A stretch of DNA of 64,000 bases from NCBI RefSeq assembly GCF_000002865.3, contig NW_001865039.1, forward strand, positions 3,481,178 through 3,545,177. Reading direction: 5' to 3'. This DNA is from Monosiga brevicollis MX1 (lineage: Eukaryota > Opisthokonta > Choanoflagellata > Craspedida > Salpingoecidae). Position 1 is the stretch's first letter. Each line of letters begins with the position of its first letter. Positions 1 through 15,192 of this stretch are shown one piece after another. A program made the position numbers and the translations under genes. The notes beneath the pieces are model-generated. The model saw only the letters and a program-made list of their open reading frames with translations, was not told the DNA's origin and made no database searches.

Positions 1-103
1 CGAGGAGCGCGTAGGTTTGAGGAAGCGTTTTGAGAGAGGTTTGAGAGACGTCCGTCGGAGCGGAGCGAAAGCTTTGGTGGTGTCTTGAGGTCAATTGAAC
101 CAG

Positions 104-340
104 CTGCGGTCGGCAAGCATTCACAGTGACCAGACCAGGTGCACCGTTAGAATAGCTGTAGAGTCGCTCAATCCCGAGGATAGGGAAAGTCACAAGAGAG
201 CAGAGCACACAGGAGAGCAAGGGGAAGACAGAATGGCAGAGGGCTTGACGTACCTGCGGTCGGCAAGCATTCACAGTGACCAGACCAGGTGCACCGTTAG
301 AATAGCTGTAGAGTCGCTCAATCCCGAGGATAGGGAAAGT
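104..340. repeat. Perfect 87-base direct repeat, two copies
   Basis: Bases 104-190 and 254-340 read identically (both begin ctgcggtcggcaagcattca and end gatagggaaagt), with an offset of exactly 150 bases and an unrelated 63-base spacer. Because 150 is a multiple of three, one frame stays open through both copies and would encode the same 29-residue peptide twice (containing SLNPEDRES). That frame starts at 95 and runs to 529. Nothing else marks it as a gene, so it may be a repeated exon, a duplicated non-coding element or an interspersed repeat. I do not recognise the unit. Confidence 0.9.
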
Positions 341-1148
341 GCAACTCGTGCCCGACCGCAGGTGTCACAACAAAGGGAAACAACAGTAGCCACAAGCTTA
401 TTGCCCCAGGGCAGCTGCCCAGGCATCGTGGGGACCGCGTCACACGCGGTGTTTACTCATGTGACTGCCACGAGGAGGATCAAGCCCAGGGGGTCCAAAA
501 GTAGGTGTCAATGTGTGAGGTCGTCGTAGCTATGGAATACCAATAGGAAGACCCATAGCGACCGATGCTGAGTGTGTGCGAAAGCAGTGGGAGTGTTCAA
601 ATGCGTGGAAGCACGGATTTGACGCTAACACCCTCTTGATTATTGTGTGTCAACCTTTTCCTTTTGTTGTGCTGGACGTCACGAATTCAAATCCTTTGAT
701 ATTGCGTGATCCTCGGGGCTCCTCGAACCACAGCGCTGCGGCCATGTGGGAACGTTCACCAACAAATGAATGAGTCAGAGCTCACAGGAGAATTCAATTT
801 GCAAACGAGCAGTCGCACAACTTCGAAAAGCAGTGTACTTTGGAAGCACGGCACGTAAGCTACCGCATTATCATCTCGCACAAGGTTGCTAGATTGCCGC
901 AAAAGCAAGCAACAAACAAAACAACAAACAAAGCGCTGCTTCCTGCGAACCCAACAGCAGGCCGGCGTCGAACCTTGCAGCGTCCTCCTTGCGCACGCTT
1001 CACATGTCAAGAGAGAAATTGATAAAAAATTCGAGCAAAATTGCAACGAAATGGTGTCGAAGAGAGAGAGAGAGGGATTGTCAGCAAAAACCTGCCACGT
1101 GTGGTCGCAGATTCAGTTTTCCGTCAAGCGCACACATCAAGGAGCACG
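341..1148. other. Upstream region of ESF1, no gene recognised
   Basis: No coding region that I recognise. A short GA run (about 1063-1077) lies some 70 bases before the ESF1 start codon, and A-rich sequence lies at about 898-930. Likely promoter and 5' untranslated sequence. The open frame at 95-529 may extend into this part, but has no family resemblance. Confidence 0.5.
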
Positions 1149-4843
<3,695 letters not shown>

Positions 4844-7816
4844 AGGGGCCGGTGATCTGCTCGGTCAGCACGGAGCAAGTTGCTGCGCACGTGTTTCGTG
4901 TTGTGTGTGTGTTAGAGCTGTCCGGCCGGCGGGCTCCTTACGGCTGCTGCATGTGTGGCGCTGCTGCACTGCGGACGATTCGAATCGAGCGATTGAATTT
5001 CTGCTGGCATCAGACATGTTGGTTGTGGTCTTGTGATGCCCTCGCTTCTCTTTTTTTGGGGGGGCGGGGGTGGGGCCTGCTGCGCCTTGTAGTGCACGTA
5101 TACGTGGAGCGCTCGTCGCAGCAGCCAGCGATGTCTCTGACGTTCGATGCTGCCGTGCCGAGCTGTTCAGCTGAATCTGACGTTCGACACTTCTCTCGAA
5201 CTCGTCGATGCCTGATGTTCTTTCTGCTCGCATCCAGAACCAGCGAACAAAACCCGAGTGCACCAAAAATTTCATGGTATCGAGTGAGAAATGTTGAGGG
5301 TTAGATTGCGCCATACATTCGAGGAAAGGGTGCGTTTATGGGTGAAGTAAGGACATGTGGGACTCCAACTGGTCGCGAAGTGCTACCGCAGAAGGGTGAG
5401 GTAGCGATTGCCACCCTTTTTTTGGACCCATAAGGCACTCTACGAGCCCCATCAACCACACCAAACCGCCGTCCCGTATCACTGGAAAGGAGGCTCCAGT
5501 CATCTCCACACCGCTCCACACTTGTATTGGGCTTTTCTCACACGTGACGACGGTGGTGGCACATATTTTGGCTGGAGTTTTACCACACATGGGCGTCACC
5601 TTTTCCACACACCCGGCAACGTTTCTCGTTTCCGTTCGACGTGGGATTGCGACTGTAGCCAGAGTGGAATCAAGACATACCATTGGCGGGATGGGAAAAT
5701 TGATCCTGAAGTGCGTGTGTTGCTTGTCAAGTTTTTTGCGCGACATCGGCAGCAGGGAGAGGACGAGGAGAGAGAGGGCGAGGGCGAGAGAGAGAGAGGG
5801 CGAGGAGAGGTGAGAATTAGGAGAGGGCAAGGCACACGGCCACGAGGCACTTGCACTGGCAGCGGCCGGGGTCGGATCGAGCTTCTTTCCAGACAAGAGA
5901 GAGTGTGTACACATGCTGTCATCACTCAACCAGATGGTGTATCACACCAAAGGTCCTCCTCCTCCTCCCATTGGCACGTATTTGGCAGATGACGGGATTT
6001 GTGTGGGAGGTGTGATCCAAAGATCGTTGGTTTTGTTTGGGGTTCCAATTAAGCGCGCAGCATCATACCCCTTTTGCGCTGTCGTTGAGATCTTGCTGGA
6101 CCCTGTGCGTGTGGCCAAAGGCGCCGCGCTTGACTTGCAGCCCCTGTCCTGAGCGTTGCCCGTCATTATTATGGTCGTGGTCGAGGAGCGATCAGGCCAC
6201 GAGTGAGGGTTGACACATGGGTTTTTGTGTTCAGCCAGGCCAAAATATGAGTGAGACCCCGACAAACTGGTCAATCCTCCTTACCAACTCACACACACAA
6301 CATTATGATGCTTCAACTCGAACTCGCCCCAATTCCAAGGCCGACCTTGGTGAACCGCCTATGGGCCTGCAGCCAGCCGGCTAGAGTGTGTGTGTGTGAG
6401 TGTGTGTGCTCAAAAGTCTGAGAGCTGTCTGGTCTGAGCAAACACACCAACCGACAAGGCAACAAACAAATCAACAAACCAGATGAGACAGATTGACATG
6501 TGAGTGTAGCAAATCCACCCACCCATCGCGCATCGTCCTGCGGCAGGCAGATCAAACGTTCGTGTGTGCGCGAAAGAGGGGTTTGTGAGTTGGTCACTTA
6601 CCCCTCTTTCCCCACCCCTCTCCCTTGCCCCAAACAAATTCAAAAAGAGTCTCATTTTCGTCTGCGAACCCGGGTTGATTCTCGCACACAACTCTCTCGC
6701 GTGACCTGTGCGATCGCTGCCTCGTTGGAAAAGTTTGACTCACATATTCCCTCGAGCTCTGCTTTGGTGCCACCCACACATCGGCCAGCCCAGTGCCAAA
6801 AAGCATTGTCGACTTGCCCTTGCACCTGCTTCGCGCGTAAGCCTCGCCTGGTCTTTACTCAGCTCTTCTTGGCGAGCCTGGGCGTGCGAGTGTGTCCGGG
6901 ATGCCCAGTCTTGGTTGGCCGATCATTCTGTTGTGTGGCTCGTCTTGAGCTGGGTCTGCCATGATCATACCATCCAGCACATATCCACTCGTGACGAGCT
7001 CTCCTCATGCGCACCCGTCTCGTCGTTTTGTGAGCGCCACCAGTCTGATCCAAACGGTTTTTGTGGTCTGAGCGGTGGTCTGGGCTGTTGGAGGGGCCCC
7101 TCGTTCTCTTGGGTTCACCTCTGCGTGTGTGTGAGTGTGTGTGTGTGTGTGTGTGTGCTCCTCCTCGTCCTCGTCCTCCTCCTCCTCGTCCATGCTGGCT
7201 GGCTGGCTGGCTGGCTTGCTGTTGACAGCTGGACTCCCAAAGAGACTGATTGTGCATCGTAGAAAAATAGTTTCCGTTTTCACCCATCCAACCCTGCTCT
7301 CCAGTCAAAACGTCACCCCAGTCTTACTTTTTTTTTGTTTGCCCTTTGAAGTCCACCACACTCACATCCTCGACGCCGTTTTTGGTGGGTTTTCCCACAC
7401 GTCACCACCACCATCATTTGGACCTACCAGGGTTTGTTTTTCCCACACACTTGGCCCGCTTGTTCGCCCTCATGCAATCTCCGTTTGCCTACACACCACC
7501 CACACGTTCCCCTGTCCCTGCTCAGGATTTGCGACTTGAAACTTGATGACTCTGAGCTGGCTCGTGCACGCTTTGTGTGCTTTTTGGCTTGCACAGTCCA
7601 CACACTTGCGTCCTCTTTCCTCTTTTGTTTGGTCAACAACTTTGGGTTTCCACGCACCCACGCGCGTGCGCACCACCGGGGGTGCCTTGCTCCCGCTCCG
7701 AAGACGTGTGACGCCGCTTTGCTTTTGACCAGGAACGCGCATCTGCTTGCTTTGACGTCCGTAGGAGGAGGGTTGGTTTGCTTGGTTGATGTGACCACAC
7801 AACACAACACAACACC
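4844..7816. other. Intergenic region, no gene recognised
   Basis: About 3 kb between ESF1 and the first zinc-finger gene. Open frames here are compositional: GA-rich at about 5751-5815, TG/CA-rich at 6385-6410 and 7128-7158, CTC-rich at 7158-7195. None gives a coherent protein across splice sites. The last 1 kb is pyrimidine-rich and probably contains promoter and 5' untranslated sequence of the zinc-finger gene. Confidence 0.45.
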
Positions 7817-10141
7817 ATGCCATCGTCGTCGTCCTCCTCTTCCTCTTCCTCTTCCTCGACCTCGGCCACCGATCGCCCCAGTACCCAAGCAGCCAAACGT
7901 GCCCGTCGCATGGCCCGGCCGACCGACGACCAAGACTCGGCAGCAACAACAACAACAACAACGACATCGGAGCCAGCCACCAACAAGAGGAATTTCAACA
8001 ATGCCTTCAGCACACAACGTGGTGGCCGTGGCCAGCCCAGCCCACAACCTCTGAGCCCTGAAACCCACACCCTTGCACCCACAAACAATTCCACCCAGAT
8101 TACCACCACCACCAACACCATAACCACCAGCACCCGTAACACAACCACCACATGTACTACTACTCGCATGAGTCATGGTCATAGCCGCACCCGACCTCGC
8201 AAGCCCATTCATCCCAGCACCACACACAAAACCAACATCACCAACAAAACCAACAAAACCAACAAAACCAACAAAACCAACAAAACCAACAAAAGCCACA
8301 CACGCAAAGGTGCCATTTCCACTTCCACCCCTTTTCCACCTTCACCCCCTTGTTCGCTTCCTCCTCCTGCCGCCGTTACCACCGTGGTGGTGTCCAACAC
8401 CAACACTGACACTGCCCCCTCATCCAAAACATCCCTCTCCCGCTCCCTGTCCCTGGCTGCGACGGCTTCCTCGGCAGCCTTGCTGCGGCCCGCGTCCACC
8501 TTGGCATTGGAGACGACAACCTCCTCTGCGCCTTCGTCATCAGCCCTACAGCCGGACACTGTATCTGCATTGTCCACCACTGCCAGCCGTGATACCAACC
8601 CCCTCATCATGGCCGTCTCCTCCGCACTCAAAAGCCGCCGTCGACAATGCCCGCATCCCGGCTGCGATCGCGTCTTTACCCGGCTCGACGTACGTTCTCG
8701 CCACATGCCCAAGACACCCTTCGCTTGCCTCTGCTGCTCTTCCCTTCTCTCGCTTTTCCATGTGTGACGCGTTCCGCTCTCTGCCCAAGTTTTGGCACGT
8801 GATTTTGCTTTCCCTTGCTTTTTTTTGACTGTTTTGCCTTCTGTCTCGCTTCTTTGCTTCTTTGGCCGGGTGTTCTCTTCTGCGCGTTCTTCCTCTGTCA
8901 ATTGGCGTGATGGGATGTGAACTTGACCTTGACCTTGACCGACATCCCTCTCCCAAGCTTCTGCGTCTCACTGCCTGTCTTGTCTCACCGCCCTTTGGAC
9001 GCCGCTGCTGTTTGCTGATGTATGATGGACATTGTAGCACATGAAGCATCACTTGTTGGGACACTCGGATGCCCGCCCCTTTGAGTGCGAGACGTGTGGC
9101 CGCCATTATCGACAAATCTACTCGCTTCGTCGTCACCACCGTCAATCCGGCCACAAGGGCATCAAGCGCCACCAAAACAGTCTGGACAAGGCCTTTGAAA
9201 TCTTGCAGACCTGGGATTTCGATTCGCCTTCGGGCTCGGGTCACGGCCAGGACCTTGATGCCATTCCCAGCGCCCATTTGCAATCCAGCACCGGCTTTGG
9301 CGACACTTCCCCAGCCCTGGGTGGCCCAGCCGCTGCCGCTGCCGCCGCGGCAGCAGCTGGTCTGGGGGCCACCGGCGCCGCACAAATGGACCCCCAGCTG
9401 CTGTTGCAGTCGCTCTTGCGTGCCGCCTCCCAGCGCCAATGGACTCCACAGACACTGCAGATGCAGCTTTATCAGCAGCAACTCATGCAGCACTTGGTGC
9501 AGCAGCAGCAGCAGCAGCAACAGCAACAACAACAGCAGCAGCAACAGCAGCAGCGACAACCGCAGCCCTCCAGCAGTCAACCGGGTGCAGGTGGTGTCGC
9601 CATGTCCCAGCCCACACCCTGGCAAGCCCTTTCGATGGCTTCTCAGCTGCATCGACCCATGCCCTCATCCGCAGCGGGCTCAGCTCAATTGGCCATGGCG
9701 CAATCGCAGCTCACGACCCAGGCTCAGGCCCAAGCCCAGACGCCGACCCAGTCGCTACTCGCCCTGCAAGCCCAGGCCCAGCAGCCCTCGGGCCCCGATA
9801 CCCTTGCGGACAAATCCATGAATCCCCTTACCTTTCAGCAGCAATCTCAGCATGCACCCCAAGCTCAGCCTCAGGGCCAACAACAACAACACCAGCAATC
9901 AACATCGGCCTTGTCCCAGAGCCCCGTGCTGTCGCCTCACGTCCCATTCTTGGCCAGCTCCAGCTCCAACTCTTGGCCTGGAATCAATGCGGCTTTGATG
10001 GCCAACTTTGTCAACCTTCAACAGCAGGCTGGAGGCTCTCCGCAGGGCCCCAGTCCTGTCGCTGCCTTTGGTTTGAATCCAAACAACATGGTGTCCTTGG
10101 CCTCGGTTGCTCCGGGCTCCAATATGTGGATGCAGTCGTAA
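7817..10141 (+). CDS. C2H2 zinc-finger protein with polyQ tail (copy A)
   Basis: Two-exon gene for a likely nuclear DNA-binding protein. Exon 1 (7817-8689, 291 codons) encodes a Ser run, a Thr/Asn/Lys-rich region with six or more NKT triplets, then CPHPGCDRVFTRLD. Exon 2 (9038-10141) resumes HMKHHLLGH, so the intron splits finger 1 (C-x4-C-x12-H-x3-H) between Asp and His. Finger 2 is FECETCGRHYRQIYSLRRHH followed by RQSGH. A conserved segment (KGIKRHQNSLDKAFEIL) follows, then an Ala run (about 9331-9360) and a Gln-rich tail with a CAG/CAA run at about 9500-9555. The stop is TAA at 10139-10141. Splice sites are GTACGT...TTGTAG. The target is unknown; low-complexity flanks suggest activation or scaffold regions. 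It is paralogous to the gene at 15193. Confidence 0.87.
8233..8295 (+). repeat. 9-base coding minisatellite (Asn-Lys-Thr)
   Basis: Tandem copies of AACAAAACC, about six perfect plus degenerate ends, lie within exon 1 of zinc-finger copy A and encode an NKT repeat. The unit length preserves the frame, so the number can vary without breaking the protein. Confidence 0.93.
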
Positions 10142-13100
10142 TGCTGTAACGTCCTTTCCCTTCGCAACGCACCAGCTGTTGACGTGTACCGCCCTTGTTC
10201 GCTGCGTACATCCGGGGTCACCCCCTCTTGTCCATTTTCAATCTTGCTGATACAACTGTTCATTTTGGGCTTGCCCACTGCCTTTGCTTTTATATTCTTG
10301 TCTTCTACGCCGTTCGCCTTCGGGCCGCAACATCCTTGTATATATTACTTTTGTGCCTGGCGAAGCACTATTGTCTGTCTGCATGTTTCACTTTGCATTC
10401 TATCCCGCGCCTGATGACTCGCTTGTTCACTACCACGGCTGTTGTCCGATGGGTGCTTCTCTTTTTTTGTTTTTCTCATCTCCTTGTACTCTTTCATCTC
10501 ATGGCTGCAAGCAGGTCACGTCCTCTTGTGTGCGTTCCCAGTTTTTTTTCCTTGTCATTAGCTCTTCTTCTGTGACCCTTTTGTGGTTGTTTCCGCTTTG
10601 TGGCACTTCGGTCCAACGGATCCAGTGTTTCTTTGTTCCTGGCTTCCATGCCTCGCCACTCCCGCTTTCCTAGTTTGTGGCTCTTCTGTTGTCTGGTGCC
10701 GACCGCACCTCTCTGATTCTGAGCTCGAGCGTGCAAGTATCTTTGCTCGTGCTTGCCAGCGTCTCTACAGCCAGACGTGTTGGCTGTGCCACACCTGGGG
10801 CTCGATTCGCTTGGCTTCATTCAGCTCTTCTTCTTCTTCTTCTACCTTTAGTACTTGGCTCGCTTGCTTGTAGTTAGTGGCGCCGTACAGCCGTTCTCTT
10901 GTTCATGTGGCTGCTACGTCGTGCAGACGGTGTCCCTGTTGACGCCTGAGGCACACGTCTAGTATTTGGAGGCCCAATGGTGGTTTCTCCCTGCTCTCTC
11001 TTCCTTCTTGTACTTTTGTATTACTATACCCTGGTAGCGGTGGTGATGGGAGGGTTTGTGCGCCCTGTCGTCCTACCTCTGCTGTCTGATTTCGTGTTGT
11101 TTAGTTGTGTAGAGGTGTTAATAGTCACATAGAGGCCCCCGCTTGATTTGGCCGAGGGGCCGACACCCACCTCCGGTCCGGTCGGGTCGTGTTTTCTCTT
11201 TTTCTTGGCCCGCTCTTGGGCTTGTAGTTTTTTCCGGGTTCTTGCCCCCTTTTCCCCTCTCTCCCTGACCACATACATAGGCTTGTTTCGGTGATTGTGG
11301 TTCTTTTTATATATAGCTCTTGGTTACTCTCCTTCTGTCCTTTAGAATCCACACACAGACGCTGGCTGTTTCTTTCTGGTGGATCGCAGTCCTTGACAAG
11401 GTCTGGGGAGCAACACTCTGCATAAACCCTGAACGTGCAATCAGCAAAGCCAGGGGCTGTCAAAAAGATCACTTTTGGGCTCAAGGTGGTGCGGGCCTTG
11501 AACGATTGCAGCAACGTTGTTGGGAACGGTAGTCGAGAGCGTGATACGCGCCTCGTGTCTGGCATGATGACTTGATCTCGTTTTGGCTGGAACACAGATG
11601 ACACATGACCCCACAACAGTGGTGTCGTCTGAAGGAAAAGGGGTTCGATCCCATGTCATGCGTGTGTCCTAGCACTTCTGTTGTCACGCGTTCGTTTTTT
11701 TGGTGTGGACTTGCCTGTCTGCTGTCTCGGCACGACACGTGAGTTCAAGTGTCCCGATCAGTTGGCACTTTTGTGTTGGTTCAGAACCAGCACGACGGGT
11801 GTTGAGTTTCCGTGTGTGTGTGTGCGTGTGTGCGTGTGTATGTGCTTTGAATGGATGGTTGTGGTTGAGAAGAGAAAGGAGTAGAGAAGGACGGAAAGGG
11901 GGCATGCATGACTCAAGCGTCAAAGTTCTGCCCGGTATTCGGTTCTACACGACATACACTGGCATGTGATGTCTGGCCAGTGCTGGTCCATTGGTGGATG
12001 CTCCTGCTCCATACGGATCGCGTATCGTGTTGCTATTCGGATGGAGGGTTGTCGTGTTTCCTTGAGCGGTTTTCGGGGTTGATGGCAGAAGCAATCCCTT
12101 TTGGAACACCTGTCCCGGTCGAGGCCCAGTGTGTGTGTGTTTGTACAGAAGCACTGGCACCGAGGCGAGGAGACGGGACGGGACGGGGTCAACGTCAGCA
12201 ATGGCCATGCTCACCCCTCCCGCGGACCTCGACCGGGGTCACGCAGGACAGGGTCGGTTGCGTGCTACTTTACACGGCTGGGTGCAAGTCGCGGTCTGAA
12301 CGCTTGTCCCGTTGGTGGGGGGGTGCGCTTGGCACGGCCGGTCAACTGTCATGAAGCATCCACAGAACAGTAGTGCAAGGGCCGTCAAATTGCCAGACCG
12401 ATCGGACATACAGGAGCAATCATACGGGCTCGAAACCACGCGCATTTCACAGCCCCACACTATCCCATACGTCTCCAGAACAAAACATCCCACCCCAAAC
12501 CACCAAGAGAAGAGGAGTTGTTGTGGTGAGGGTCTTTCAGAGAGAGTTTGAGAATGGGAGTCGTTTTGAGAGAATGAGCTTGAGCGATGGCGTGATGTTT
12601 GAGAGTTGGCCATGTTTTCAAGGGAGAGCGAGAGAACGTTTTCGAGTAAGAGAACTTTTGAGAGAGTGAGAGAGAAAGCATCTTGGTTTGAGAGCGTTCC
12701 AGCAGCGACTTTGATCACTCACTTTGGGTCCAGACTTGGAAGGACTGGGCTGACTTGGTTGCCCATGTTTGACTGGTTTGTTTGGTGGCGGAATGAGAGC
12801 GAGGCTGGGGCAGTGAGTGCGCGCGTGCGCCGCAGTCGGCGGGTTTTTTTGTAGTGATGACTGGACTGTCATGCTGGCTTTCAGGGCCAATGGGAAGGTA
12901 GGTGGGACGGTTGGTTCCCTCGTGCAGGGTCCTTGACCTTGGCGTCGCATACCCGAATGATGGTGGTGGTGATGAGGCAGGCTATCGTTGTTTAGGGTGA
13001 TTCCCTCCCAACTTGGGACAGCCAAATGACCAGTCCGAAAGCTTGCCTCAGCTTCCTCGCGGTCGGGGCTCGATGTTGTTTGGTATGTGTAACATGACGG

Positions 13101-15192
13101 CGCTCACACCTGACGCTCAATAAATGCTCGTGCACGCTCACACCGTGTGCTGCCGTCGTTGCGAGTGCACCACACCTCGGCTTGCCAAGCATGACACGAT
13201 CGTCTTGCAACCAAGCTCAGGCCGAGCCGCTGCAGCGTCAATATCTCTCACTTGTAGTCAGTCGCTGAGCACATCGTCCTGCGTATGGGAGTTGTGGTGA
13301 CAACCATCCCCCATTCCTTCACCACCTTGTCTCTGATGGGACAAAGTCGAATCCCTTGCTATGGGCGTCGTACCGAAGCACACGCTGTCATCGGTGCATG
13401 CACCGCAGCCGCGGTGCTTCATGGCAGGCGCCAGTCATCCAACAAATTTGAAACGCTTCGGCCTCGTCTTTTTTTTTTTGCTTGTTTGTACCGACGTAGC
13501 TGGTTCGAATCGTGCCCCGTCCACGTCCATCCGTGCGCTTTGCTGGTTTGGTAAAGGAGAGGACACCGAGCTGGTGGAATTGACAGGTCACACCGACACA
13601 GCTTGCAGTCCTGAAAGTTTTGCACGCAGGGGTAGGGGCCATAGGGGCACTCATTCGGGTGACACGGGCACGAGGAGGGGTGCGACATGGTCAACATCAA
13701 GGACCATGCACATCACAGACAGAGCACATGCACAACCGAGGGCTTGAGCCAGCCATGGCATGGCGGACACAAGACCAACAAGGATTGTGGGTCAACCATG
13801 ATATTGCAGAACCAAGCAGCAGCAAGCCCTCGCAGTTGAATGGGTGCTTTTGCTTGCCTGTGTCAGTAGCGCGCCAACTGCGCCCCGACCTGTGTCTCAC
13901 TGGTTCCTTTGCCGCTGCTCCTGCCTGTGATGGTGGTGGTGGTGGTGGTGGTTGTTGTGCCTGAAAACCAGCACGGTTCGATCCGCATTTTCCAACTTTT
14001 CCGTCACCCGTTGACCCGTCGTCCTCCTCCTCCTCCTCCTCCCTCGCCTCCCTCCTGCCGTGGTTTTCCCCTCCCACCCTTGCTGACCTGGGCACTCTTC
14101 TTTCCCATAATTCGTGGCGTGCCACGCCTTGACTTGGTCTCTCCCCGAACCGGCGCGAGTGCCACACACCCAATTGGTCTCCTTCTTTCCACGGTTCCGT
14201 GCTGTGAACCACCGGCTGCCCCCCATCCCCCGAACCCGCTCGTCAAGTTTACTTTATCATACCCTAGCGTTCCTCCCCCTGCGACGAGTGTGTGCGAGTG
14301 TGTGATTACTTGCTTGGCTCCAGCGAGTGAGTAATTGCGTGTCTGTGTGGGCTGTCCCACCCCGTTTCGTTGAGCCCCAAGCCCCCAACACCAAGCCACT
14401 TTGGTGCCAACCCCCTTTTTTGGGTCCACTTGCTTCTGTGATCCCATTCCCCAATTTCGCCTTCGCGCCCTCTGCCCTTTGCCCTTTTGATCTGATTCTG
14501 TGTGTGGCCTCTGCCTCCCACCACTGTTGCCGGTCCGGTCGACTCTTGGACCTCTCTCTCTCTCTCGCGCGCTCTCTCTCTCTTGTCAGCAACTCCCTCA
14601 ACAACCGTCGGGACCCCATTACCGTTTATCACCCATTACCCCATTACGCGATTGGCCATCGGGCTCGTGTGTCATTAGCTCGACCTCGGCATTATCCCGG
14701 CATCATCCCGGGCATCACAACAGCAGCAGCCCCAAAGCCCCTTCCGCAACTCCTCTCGCCAAACTCAGTTTTCCCAGCGCCAAGAATACCAAGCGGTCGA
14801 CCCAGACCCAGACCCTGTCCGCCACCCGCGCGCTGTGGACATTTTCAACGTGCCAAACCCACCAACAAGCTTCACATCTGCCCGGTACCATCCAACACAC
14901 GCTGTCCTGTGTCCCATCCCCTACGTGGCCCCTTTCCACCATCACTCCTTCGCTACCCGCTTCCTCCTTGCCCTCGGCCCTTGTGTGCCGACGCCTCGAC
15001 TGACTTGGCTGCCAACCAACCAGCTCAACCCGACCCGTTTGTTTTGGTGGCTTGGGCACATTGGCATTTACTTGACAGAGCTGACGCTGCCCGCCAAGCC
15101 TTGCGCTGCCGTTTGATTCCACTTCAGCGCTGCTGTTGTGGTCCAGTGGTCCACACACTCACACACTCCCTTACTCACACAGACACACCAAG
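10142..15192. other. 5-kb intergenic spacer between the zinc-finger paralogues
   Basis: No gene recognised on either strand. The first few hundred bases are T-rich and probably the 3' untranslated region of copy A. Other landmarks are an imperfect GT tract (about 11812-11850), GA-rich sequence with TTTGAGAG-like words (12535-12690), a GTG run (13928-13957), a CTC run (14020-14045), and a CT tract at 14552-14583. The last 1 kb is C-rich with stop-poor frames and is probably the promoter and leader of copy B. The spacing is large for this otherwise compact fragment. Confidence 0.5.

Noticed and set aside
5336-5992. Overlapping open frames of nearly 200 codons on both strands
   Set aside because: Both are compositional (GA/CT-rich), neither resembles a known protein, and no splice-linked neighbours were found.
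7424-8299. Long open frame on the minus strand opposite zinc-finger copy A, with FVG repeats
   Set aside because: It is the antisense shadow of the NKT/Thr coding repeats; its composition follows the + strand gene and it has no splice or domain support.
8546-9652. Long minus-strand frame with a Leu run
   Set aside because: Antisense of the polyQ and finger region of copy A, crossing its intron; no independent support.
11598-11660. tRNA-like B box (ggttcgatccc) with partly complementary ends
   Set aside because: The distance is too short, there is no proper D arm or anticodon arm, and the T stem does not pair correctly.
13498-13515. Second tRNA T-loop-like word (ggttcgaat)
   Set aside because: Flanking sequence does not fold into any cloverleaf arm.
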